23,042 nt of DNA from a virus: the IMG/VR virus record IMGVR_UViG_3300034283_000229, positions 1 through 23,042 of that record, one strand, 5' to 3'. This document shows positions 14,010-19,219 of this stretch, piece after piece; positions within the stretch are counted from its first letter, which is position 1, and each line of letters starts with the position of its first letter. The notes under the pieces were generated by a model that worked only from the letters and a program-made list of their open reading frames with translations, did no database searches and was not told where the DNA came from. A program made the position numbers and the translations under genes.

Positions 14010-14024
14010 TAGGGACTTTCCCTA
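14010..14024. promoter_or_regulatory. Candidate operator, 15-bp inverted repeat
   Basis: TAGGGACTTTCCCTA has perfect 6-bp arms around a 3-base centre. It sits between the -35 boxes of the two divergent promoters, 10 bases beyond the leftward one and 3 bases before the rightward one. The Cro-like protein encoded next door is the natural candidate to bind it. In addition AAGTTAA occurs at 13982-13988 and 14036-14042, once in each promoter spacer, and could be a second class of site. Confidence 0.5.
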
Positions 14025-14027
14025 GTG

Positions 14028-14055
14028 TTGCTTTTAAGTTAATCCAAGTTACAAT
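14028..14055 (+). promoter_or_regulatory. Rightward early promoter (PR-like)
   Basis: TTGCTT (14028-14033) and TACAAT (14050-14055) are 16 bases apart. The -10 box matches five of six consensus positions; the -35 box keeps TTG. Transcription would start about 14062, which is the A of the cro-like ATG, implying a leaderless message. Confidence 0.55.
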
Positions 14056-14061
14056 GCCGCA

Positions 14062-14229
14062 ATGACAAAAGAGCAACTTATCAAATTGGCAGGGTCACAG
14101 AGTGAGCTTGCGAGGCTTTTGGGCATCAGCAAGCCTGCGGTCTGCCAGTGGAAGGCGCAAATCCCTGAGTTGCGCTTGCGCCAGCTCAAGGACTTGAAGC
14201 CTGAGTGGTTTTTAACGGAGGAAATATGA
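14062..14229 (+). CDS. Cro/YdaS-like helix-turn-helix repressor
   Basis: 55 residues. The helix-turn-helix is plain: SQSELARLLGISKPAVCQW at residues 12-30. The following IPELRLRQLKDLKPEWF (about 34-50) is the C-terminal pattern of small phage Cro-type proteins. There is no Shine-Dalgarno before the ATG, and the likely promoter would start transcription at the ATG itself. It is the first rightward gene and probably binds the inverted repeat just upstream to control both operons. No partner CI gene is seen in the window. The stop overlaps the next ATG (ATGA). Confidence 0.85.
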   Translation: MTKEQLIKLAGSQSELARLLGISKPAVCQWKAQIPELRLRQLKDLKPEWFLTEEI

Positions 14230-14375
14230 AAAAAGCACTGATTGCAATCTGGATTGCAGCATCTACAACAACGGTCTGGGCGGCTTGTTCAACTCATACC
14301 TACTATGCCAATGGAAGGTATGTAACCTGCACCACCTGCTGTTATGGAAATAATTGCAACACCAACTGTTATTGA
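14226..14375 (+). CDS. Secreted cysteine-rich peptide
   Basis: 49 residues. MKKALIAIWIAASTTTVWA is a complete signal peptide with AWA-like cleavage (VWA-A). The mature peptide of about 30 residues has seven Cys (CSTHTYYANGRYVTCTTCCY, then GNNCNTNCY), plus many Tyr, Thr and Asn. GGAGG at 14217-14221, inside the cro-like gene, gives a good ribosome binding site and the ATG overlaps cro's TGA, so the two are coupled. A disulfide-rich periplasmic peptide made at the start of infection could act on the host envelope or exclude other phages; this is inference. I have no family name for it. Confidence 0.65.
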   Translation: MKKALIAIWIAASTTTVWAACSTHTYYANGRYVTCTTCCYGNNCNTNCY

Positions 14376-14419
14376 TTTATAGTTGAGGCACGGCTACCTT
14401 TAGCGGGGGAAAAGACGAT

Positions 14420-14456
14420 TCGTTACCGTCCTGCCGAGGCTTCTTTCCAGTAACGA
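14420..14456 (+). other. Inverted repeat in the leader before the replication gene
   Basis: TCGTTAC (14420-14426) pairs with GTAACGA (14450-14456) around a 23-base loop. It lies in the 103-base gap between the Cys-rich peptide and the DUF1376 gene, followed by ACAACCGACAAC, a repeat of GACAAC. A structured leader, weak terminator or antitermination-type site is possible. No U-run follows the stem. Nothing else is seen in this gap apart from GAGG ahead of 14479. Confidence 0.3.
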
Positions 14457-14478
14457 CAACCGACAACGTGAGGTTTAT

Positions 14479-15258
14479 ATGCACTACTACACGCACCACA
14501 TTGGTGACTTCCTAAAAGACACAGGACACCTTAGCAACGACCAAATGGGCGTTTATCTGAGGATGCTCTGGCGATATTACCTTGACGAAAAGCCACTACA
14601 AGACGATTGCGAAAGCATTGCGTTTGCTATGCGTTCGGATGAAAAAACCGTGCGCTTGATACTGCGCCATTTCTTTGTTTTGCATGAAGATGGATGGCGG
14701 CACAACAGGTGTGACAAGGAAATTGCCAGATACCATGAAAAGAGTGGGAAGGCATCAGAAAGTGCAAACGCACGATGGAAGAATGCGAAGGCAATGCGAA
14801 CGCATACCGAACGCATTGCGGATGCACCTGTTTTTGATGCTAACCAAGAACCAATAACCAATAACCAAGTAAATACATATATATGTCCGCCTGACGGCGA
14901 ACTTGAGGCGATGACGGCTTCAAAAATACCAGCCTGTCAACATCAAGGGGTCATTGAGTTGTACCACCAGCACTTGCCAACTTTACGCAGGGTTGAGGTC
15001 TGGAATGCAACGAGGCAGGGTTATTTGCGGCAACGATGGCGGGAAGTGGCTGAAGAACTGGCGCAGGAAAAGCCCATCGAGATTGCAAATGTCTTGAACT
15101 GGTGGGGTGATTTTTTCCAGCACATTGGCAAAAGTAAATTCCTAACTGGCAAAGTCAACAGCAAGGATGGTCGGGCATTCACTGCCGACCTTGAGTGGAT
15201 TTTGAAACCAACCAATTTTGCAAAAATCGTAGAGGGAAAATATCATGGCAATAACTAA
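14479..15258 (+). CDS. DUF1376 (YdaU-like) replication protein
   Basis: 259 residues; GAGG lies eight bases before the ATG. Residues 1-90 are the DUF1376 domain: MHYYTHHIGDFLKDTGHLSN, then GVYLRMLWRYYLDEKPL and the HEDGWRHNRCDKEIARY segment. This domain has a winged-helix look and is found in phage replication regions, where such proteins take the place of an O-type initiator. A variable linker with NQEPITNNQV (about 121-131) carries an iteron-like DNA array. The C-terminal half (LRQRWREVAEEL, LNWWGDFFQHIGKSKFL, LEWILKPTNFAKIVEGKY) is typical of the family's second domain. It probably initiates phage replication at the repeats in its own gene. Confidence 0.8.
   Translation: MHYYTHHIGDFLKDTGHLSNDQMGVYLRMLWRYYLDEKPLQDDCESIAFAMRSDEKTVRLILRHFFVLHEDGWRHNRCDKEIARYHEKSGKASESANARWKNAKAMRTHTERIADAPVFDANQEPITNNQVNTYICPPDGELEAMTASKIPACQHQGVIELYHQHLPTLRRVEVWNATRQGYLRQRWREVAEELAQEKPIEIANVLNWWGDFFQHIGKSKFLTGKVNSKDGRAFTADLEWILKPTNFAKIVEGKYHGNN
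14842..14886. other. Candidate replication origin: four 7-bp iterons plus AT-rich palindrome
   Basis: Within the DUF1376 gene there are four head-to-tail 7-bp units: AACCAAG, AACCAAT, AACCAAT, AACCAAG (14842-14869). They are followed at once by TAAATACATATATATGT, which contains the perfect 12-bp palindrome ACATATATATGT (14875-14886). Tandem iterons beside an AT-rich block inside the initiator gene is the plan of the lambda origin in gene O. The call is by analogy. Confidence 0.5.
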
Positions 15259-15631
15259 TTTCAGAAAAGACGAGCCGCAGGACAATCTTGACCACCTTAT
15301 GTGTCAAGCGCATCGTTGCCCAAACCGCTGGTCAGTTGACCGTGGAAGCCGCCTGTGTTCAGCCCATGCATGGGAAGAGCCACATAAATGGCCGCAGATT
15401 ACAGAAAGCCTTTTCTACAAAACCAACTCAAAACAAACTGACAACCTACCGCCAATTAAATTTACTGAAGCAGAAAAAAGGGAAGTAATACAGAATTTGC
15501 GTCAACTTTCATCAACCAACCAAGACCAAAAGCAATGGGCAAAAGTTTTGCGGCAAAAAGAACAGGCTGGGGAAAACCTTAGCAAAATCCAGCGTGAGGC
15601 ATGGCGCACGGCTTTGAGGCATCATGAATGA
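15245..15631 (+). CDS. Zinc-binding hypothetical protein of the replication region
   Basis: 128 residues; the ATG lies 14 bases inside the DUF1376 gene. The N-terminal third has a Cys/His set, MCQAHRCPNRWSVD then LCSAHAWE, consistent with one zinc site. The rest is a charged helical segment (FTEAEKREVIQNLRQLSS, KVLRQKEQAGENLSKIQREA). Proteins with this zinc start often follow DUF1376 genes in phages in my experience; role unknown, perhaps a helicase loader or replication accessory. It overlaps the methyltransferase start by eight bases. Confidence 0.65.
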   Translation: MAITNFRKDEPQDNLDHLMCQAHRCPNRWSVDRGSRLCSAHAWEEPHKWPQITESLFYKTNSKQTDNLPPIKFTEAEKREVIQNLRQLSSTNQDQKQWAKVLRQKEQAGENLSKIQREAWRTALRHHE

Positions 15632-16388
15632 GCTGGCTCTTTTCGCAGGCGCTGGTGGAGGAATACTTGGGGGAAAACTTCTCGGATGGCAAACAGTCTG
15701 CGCCGTTGAATGGGAAGCCTACCCAGCAAGCGTATTGTGCGCCCGACAAAATGACGGACTTCTCCCGACTTTCCCAATTTGGGATGATGTACAAACCTTT
15801 GACGGCAAACCTTGGCGAGGAATTGTTGACGTTGTATCTGGAGGATTTCCTTGCCAAGACATCAGCGCAGCAGGAAAAGGCGCAGGAATTGACGGAGAAC
15901 GAAGCGGAATGTGGACAGAAATGGCTCGCATCATTTGTGAAGTACGACCCAGATACGTCTTTGTGGAGAACTCACCAATGCTCACTTCTAGGGGACTTGG
16001 AAGAGTTCTTGGAGACTTGGCCGCAATGGGGTTTGATGCGAAATGGGGAGTGTTGGGAGCAGCGGACATTGGAGCAAACCATCAGAGGGACAGAATCTGG
16101 ATTGTCGGAAAGCTGGCCCACCCCAAGAAGTTGCTCGGCAATGGCGGCAACGATAACGCCAGAGTCAGCATGGAACGACAAACGCAATCCAAACTTAGAA
16201 ACGATTGTGGGTCAGAGACTTTGGCCGACCACGACAGCGCACATGGCGAAGGAAACCAATGCACCAAGCGAACACACACGGAACACCCCAACCCTGACAG
16301 CACAAGTGAATTGGCTTACGCCCAGGACGAAGGGTATGTGCGGTGGCTCGGGAGCATGGGCGCAACTGAAGGCCAACACAACCATTGA
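15624..16388 (+). CDS. C5 cytosine DNA methyltransferase, cut short by a stop
   Basis: The 254 residues before the TGA hold the catalytic half of a C5 methyltransferase: motif I LFAGAGGG (6-13), motif IV GGFPCQDIS with nucleophile Cys77, motif VI ENS at 115-117 and motif VIII QRDR at 154-157. It would methylate cytosine with S-adenosylmethionine, protecting phage DNA from restriction. Then follows a low-complexity polar region. TGA at 16386-16388 stops the frame before motifs IX-X, which continue in the same frame to 16550. Without motif X the product is probably inactive or needs read-through. GAGG at 15616-15619 is four bases from this ATG. Confidence 0.8.
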   Translation: MNELALFAGAGGGILGGKLLGWQTVCAVEWEAYPASVLCARQNDGLLPTFPIWDDVQTFDGKPWRGIVDVVSGGFPCQDISAAGKGAGIDGERSGMWTEMARIICEVRPRYVFVENSPMLTSRGLGRVLGDLAAMGFDAKWGVLGAADIGANHQRDRIWIVGKLAHPKKLLGNGGNDNARVSMERQTQSKLRNDCGSETLADHDSAHGEGNQCTKRTHTEHPNPDSTSELAYAQDEGYVRWLGSMGATEGQHNH

Positions 16389-16539
16389 GGAAGCAAGGTC
16401 AATGGGCGCGGGGAATGGTGGCAAGTTGAACCCAACGTGGGTCGAGTGGCTGATGGGGTGGCCGCTAGGGTGGACAGACTTAAAGCCATTGGAAATGGAC
16501 AAGTTCCATTGTGTGCAGCAACAGCTTGGAGAATCTTAA
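15628..16539 (+). CDS. 303-residue ORF overlapping the methyltransferase in the +1 frame
   Basis: The frame is open for 303 codons across the entire methyltransferase locus, including past the TGA that breaks the other frame. Its ATG lies four bases after the methyltransferase ATG, and the shared GAGG is eight bases away, a better spacing than for the other start. The protein starts MSWLFSQALVEEYLGENFSD, has WPTP-like repeats in the middle and ends GGKLNPTWVEWLMGWPLGW with TDLKPLEMDKF. I recall phage proteins with this opening and this ending, usually unexplained. Whether it is translated or is a by-product of a conserved methyltransferase is undecided. No catalytic motif is seen. Confidence 0.5.
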   Translation: MSWLFSQALVEEYLGENFSDGKQSAPLNGKPTQQAYCAPDKMTDFSRLSQFGMMYKPLTANLGEELLTLYLEDFLAKTSAQQEKAQELTENEAECGQKWLASFVKYDPDTSLWRTHQCSLLGDLEEFLETWPQWGLMRNGECWEQRTLEQTIRGTESGLSESWPTPRSCSAMAATITPESAWNDKRNPNLETIVGQRLWPTTTAHMAKETNAPSEHTRNTPTLTAQVNWLTPRTKGMCGGSGAWAQLKANTTIEEARSMGAGNGGKLNPTWVEWLMGWPLGWTDLKPLEMDKFHCVQQQLGES

Positions 16540-16550
16540 GTGATATATGA
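16389..16550 (+). pseudogene. Displaced C-terminal segment (motifs IX-X) of the methyltransferase
   Basis: Directly after the TGA, the same frame reads EWWQVEPNVGRVADGVAAR, then VDRLKAIGNGQVPLCAATAW and RILSDI, ending in TGA at 16548-16550. AIGNGQVP with its flanks is the classical motif X of C5 methyltransferases, and NVGRVADGVAAR belongs to motif IX. No start codon in this piece could express it alone. The natural stop overlaps the next gene's ATG (ATGA), showing the ancestral gene ended here at 308 codons. Confidence 0.75.
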
Positions 16551-16822
16551 CCACAAATCCCTACTGGACAAAAGACGGGAAGGCCAAGAATTTAGCCTTG
16601 CTGACATCAACCGAGCGTTGCAAGATGCTGGAGACCTTGCGCCAGACCGAGGCGAGAGACTGGATTCGCAGATACCGACTGAAAGCGAAGCAGTTGGGGC
16701 AGCAGAAAGCACAGGCTTGGTGGCTGGATGTCAAGATGAGCCTAAAGAAGCGCCGTGGCCAGGCTGGTCTCGATACCTTGATTGCAGAAATGGAGAGACA
16801 ACGTGATTTCAATCGTCTTTGA
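16547..16822 (+). CDS. Small conserved-looking basic protein
   Basis: 91 residues. The segment EARDWIRRYRLKAKQLGQQK followed by AQAWWLDVKMSLKKRRGQAG is a pattern I know from short phage proteins in replication regions, function unknown. It is very basic and helical, consistent with nucleic acid binding. Its ATG overlaps the TGA that originally ended the methyltransferase. A competing frame from 16540 has no such pattern. The end overlaps the RusA start by 20 bases. Confidence 0.65.
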   Translation: MTTNPYWTKDGKAKNLALLTSTERCKMLETLRQTEARDWIRRYRLKAKQLGQQKAQAWWLDVKMSLKKRRGQAGLDTLIAEMERQRDFNRL

Positions 16823-17225
16823 TGTGCCGCTTGAACCCAAGGGCAAAGGCAGACCGAGGTTTTCCCGACACGGGAAGTTCACCAAGGTTTACACCGACCA
16901 AGCAACTCTTGATTACGAAACCGCAATCCAACTGTGCGCCAGCAAAGCAATGGGGATAAGCAAGCCCCTAGAAACGCCTGTGAGCGTTTATTTGTACATC
17001 AGGACACCAATCCCACAGTCGTACTCAAAAAAGCGCACAGAGGCTTGTTTAAGCGGTTCTGAGCGCCCAGCAAAGAAGCCTGACATTGACAATGTGGCAA
17101 AGGCATTTTTGGATGCAATGAACGGCACGGTTTATCTTGATGACACCCAAGTGGTCGAGCTGAACATCAAAAAGGTCTATTCAGCAGTGGCTGGGGTGGA
17201 TGTAGCAATCATGGAGGCTGCATGA
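16803..17225 (+). CDS. rusA: RusA-family Holliday junction resolvase
   Basis: 140 residues from GTG at 16803, which has GGAGAG five bases upstream; an upstream TTG at 16782 is less likely. The core is KPDIDNVAKAFLDAMNG with Asp94 and Asp96, then YLDDTQV with Asp113/114, the acidic residues by which RusA binds metal. KGKGRPRFS near the N-terminus is also typical. It cuts four-way junctions made during recombination and replication, and in phages clears branched DNA before packaging. Its TGA overlaps the next ATG. Confidence 0.9.
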   Translation: MISIVFDVPLEPKGKGRPRFSRHGKFTKVYTDQATLDYETAIQLCASKAMGISKPLETPVSVYLYIRTPIPQSYSKKRTEACLSGSERPAKKPDIDNVAKAFLDAMNGTVYLDDTQVVELNIKKVYSAVAGVDVAIMEAA

Positions 17226-18016
17226 ACCCTTACAAAATAACTGAACCAACTTGCATTAGCTTTAGCGGTGGGCGCACAAGTGCATATATGTTGTATAAAG
17301 TATTAGAAGCTGGGGGGGGGCAACTGCCAAGCGAGGCTGTTGTTTGCTTTGCCAATACTGGCAAGGAAGATGAGGCCACATTGAAGTTTGTACAAGCCTG
17401 CTCTAACAATTGGAATGTCCCTATCGTTTGGCTTGAGTTTGCTAAAAACCCGCAGAAATTTGTTGAAGTTGACTTTAAAGCAGCGTCCAGAGATGGTGAA
17501 CCCTTTGCCGAGATGATTCGACAAAAGCAGTTTTTGCCAAACTCAGTTATGCGATTCTGTACAACAGAACTCAAGATTCACCCGATAACTCGCCTCATGA
17601 AGTCAAAAGGGTTTGATGAATTTCAGACTTTTGCAGGGATTCGGGCTGATGAACCAAGGCGAGTCAGTAAATTGCGGCAAACAGTCCATGCACCCTTGGC
17701 CTTGGCTGGTGTCACCCAAACCCATGTCCAGCAGTTTTGGAAAGAAAACGATTTCGATCTTGGTCTTCAGTTTGTGGACAAGATAACACCGCTTGGAAAC
17801 TGTGATTTGTGCTTTATGAAGGGCGCACATCAACTAATGTCCATCATTCAGCATGAGCCTAATCGGGCTATTTGGTGGGCAAAGCAAGAGGAAATCATTG
17901 GCGGCAGATTTTCAAAAGACCGCCCGACCTATGCTTCAATGAGCCAATTTGGAAAAGACCAAATAGATTTGTTTGACGCAACAGAGGAAACAATAGCTTG
18001 TTTTTGTGGAGATTAA
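17222..18016 (+). CDS. PP-loop ATPase, PAPS reductase-like
   Basis: 264 residues. SGGRTSAYML at 15-24 is the PP-loop that binds ATP and activates a substrate by adenylation; CFANTGKEDEATLKFV, RFCTTELKIHP and GNCDLCFMKG are further family marks, the last two carrying Cys for sulfur chemistry or an iron-sulfur site. Phage proteins of this kind are labelled PAPS reductases, but without the rest of sulfate assimilation they more likely modify nucleic acid or a nucleotide. A run of nine G at 17312-17320 encodes Gly31-33. Start is fixed by ATGA overlap with RusA. Confidence 0.8.
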   Translation: MNPYKITEPTCISFSGGRTSAYMLYKVLEAGGGQLPSEAVVCFANTGKEDEATLKFVQACSNNWNVPIVWLEFAKNPQKFVEVDFKAASRDGEPFAEMIRQKQFLPNSVMRFCTTELKIHPITRLMKSKGFDEFQTFAGIRADEPRRVSKLRQTVHAPLALAGVTQTHVQQFWKENDFDLGLQFVDKITPLGNCDLCFMKGAHQLMSIIQHEPNRAIWWAKQEEIIGGRFSKDRPTYASMSQFGKDQIDLFDATEETIACFCGD

Positions 18017-18346
18017 ATGAGACCAGAAGATGCGGCGCAAGCCATCAGAGATAAAGCTCCAGCATTTGGGGAAGCCAAAGCCCAACGTGTTTATCTTGAG
18101 GAATTCCGCAAATCCAAAAAAGCCCTGCTAATGAAAGATGCCTTAACATTGGGCATTGAAGCGGCAAACGCACAGGAGCGGGAAGCGTATGCACACCCAA
18201 GTTATCAACAGCTTATCCGTGGACTGGCTGAAGCGATTGAAAAAGAGGAAACGCTGAAATGGGAGATTGAGTCGGCACGACTTGACATCGAGATTTGGCG
18301 CTCACGGGAAGCAACCAACAGAAACCAAGACAGGGCGCACCAGTGA
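18017..18346 (+). CDS. Hypothetical phage protein, helical
   Basis: 109 residues, ATG immediately after the previous TAA. Highly charged helices throughout (AKAQRVYLEEFRKSKKALLM, NAQEREAYAHPSYQQLIRGL, EKEETLKWEIESARLDIEIW). The pattern NAQEREAYA and the closing W-R segment are familiar to me from phage proteins near recombination genes, without known function. A structural or accessory role in replication or recombination is possible. The stop overlaps the next gene's GTG. Confidence 0.65.
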   Translation: MRPEDAAQAIRDKAPAFGEAKAQRVYLEEFRKSKKALLMKDALTLGIEAANAQEREAYAHPSYQQLIRGLAEAIEKEETLKWEIESARLDIEIWRSREATNRNQDRAHQ

Positions 18347-18528
18347 AATGCCCTATTTGTGGGACATGGACAATCGTGAAAGAAACCCGAACATCAACAG
18401 GTAACACGAGGCGCAGGCGCATGGAATGTGCAAATGAGCACAGGTTTACAACACTGGAGACAATCGTTGATAGAAAAACACCAATACGTCAGAAGCAAAA
18501 AACTGCTAAAGATGGTGGCAAGTCTTGA
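18343..18528 (+). CDS. Small zinc-ribbon protein, NrdR-like fold
   Basis: 61 residues from GTG at 18343, which overlaps the previous stop by four bases. The start MKCPICGTWTIVKETR, followed by NTRRRRMECANEHRFTTLET, is the layout of the zinc ribbon at the N-terminus of NrdR: CPxC, an Arg-rich turn, then a second metal pair (here Cys and His) and RFTT. The rest of NrdR (ATP cone) is absent. Such free zinc ribbons occur in phages as small DNA-binding regulators. Function inferred from fold only. Confidence 0.65.
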   Translation: MKCPICGTWTIVKETRTSTGNTRRRRMECANEHRFTTLETIVDRKTPIRQKQKTAKDGGKS

Positions 18529-18781
18529 CTGCCAAGCCTGCGGTTCTGGTCACATGGTCCAAGCAGCACACACAAACTGGGGTGGCGGCAAGGGCAGAGG
18601 AATCAAAGCGGATGACAATCTGGTGGCGGCTTTATGCCTGAAATGCCATTACGAGATTGACCAAGGGAAAACACTAAGCAAACAGGAAAGGCAAGACTTA
18701 TGGCAAAAGGCGCATATTGCAACCATTGCGGCTCTCGCAGAAGATTGGCCTGTGGATGTTCCCAAACCGATGGAGACTTAA
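18467..18781 (+). CDS. Zinc-finger HNH-like protein
   Basis: 104 residues if the TTG at 18467 is the start (GGAGA six bases ahead); a GTG at 18428 would add 13 residues. The core is LDCQACGSGHMVQAAHTNWG, GGKGRGIKADDN and LCLKCHYEIDQGK: two Cys pairs around a conserved AAH, the layout of small HNH-type phage proteins such as the DUF1364 group. The Cys hold zinc and the His could be catalytic. HNH proteins often sit beside terminase genes, as here, where they nick DNA during packaging. It overlaps the zinc-ribbon gene by 62 bases. Nuclease activity is not certain. Confidence 0.65.
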   Translation: MIEKHQYVRSKKLLKMVASLDCQACGSGHMVQAAHTNWGGGKGRGIKADDNLVAALCLKCHYEIDQGKTLSKQERQDLWQKAHIATIAALAEDWPVDVPKPMET

Positions 18782-19219
18782 ATGAAAACCGTCAACAAAC
18801 CCAAAACTAAACCAAAAAGCCCAGACAGAACAGAACTAGCCGAATTGGTCTTTGCGGGTATGCGAAACGGTCTAAGCGCCCACCAAGCCTGCAAACAAAT
18901 CGGCCTGCCTCAAAGTACATTTAACCACTGGCTTAATGATGACTCTAAAATGGCGGCAGAGTACGCGCGCGCGAGGGAAGACTTAATCGAATACATAGCC
19001 TCGGAGACCTTAAGAATTGCTGATACTCCTGTTGGAAGTACAGACAGCGGCGCAACCGATTCTGGCGCAGTGCAAAAACAGAGATTACAGGTTGATACTA
19101 GAAAATGGCTTTTGTCGAAGTTGGCCCCGAAAAAATGGGGCGACAAGTTAGAGCTTTCCAGTGACCCAGAAAACCCACTGTTTGAAAAACTTGAACGTGT
19201 TGTAGTCAAAAATGGGTAA
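18782..19219 (+). CDS. terS: Terminase small subunit, Sf6 gp1-like
   Basis: 145 residues. The N-terminal helix-turn-helix (LSAHQACKQIGLPQSTFNHW, about 33-52) is followed by the long helical core (ARAREDLIEYIASETLRIAD) and the RLQVDTRKWLLSKLAPKKWG segment, which is a close counterpart of Sf6 gp1. It binds the packaging site and loads the large subunit. ATG directly follows a TAA. The last eight bases overlap terL. The packaging site may lie in or near this gene, as in P22-type phages, but I cannot point to it. Confidence 0.85.
   Translation: MKTVNKPKTKPKSPDRTELAELVFAGMRNGLSAHQACKQIGLPQSTFNHWLNDDSKMAAEYARAREDLIEYIASETLRIADTPVGSTDSGATDSGAVQKQRLQVDTRKWLLSKLAPKKWGDKLELSSDPENPLFEKLERVVVKNG

Noticed and set aside
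16540-16806. 88-residue frame beginning GTG at 16540
   Set aside because: It overlaps the 91-residue gene at 16547, which has a recognisable phage protein pattern and an ATGA coupling to the methyltransferase frame; this frame has a non-ATG start and no recognisable pattern.
18964-18975. Alternating CG run (GCGCGCGCGA) in terS
   Set aside because: Short and fully explained by Ala-Arg-Ala-Arg codons in a helix; no sign of a regulatory role.
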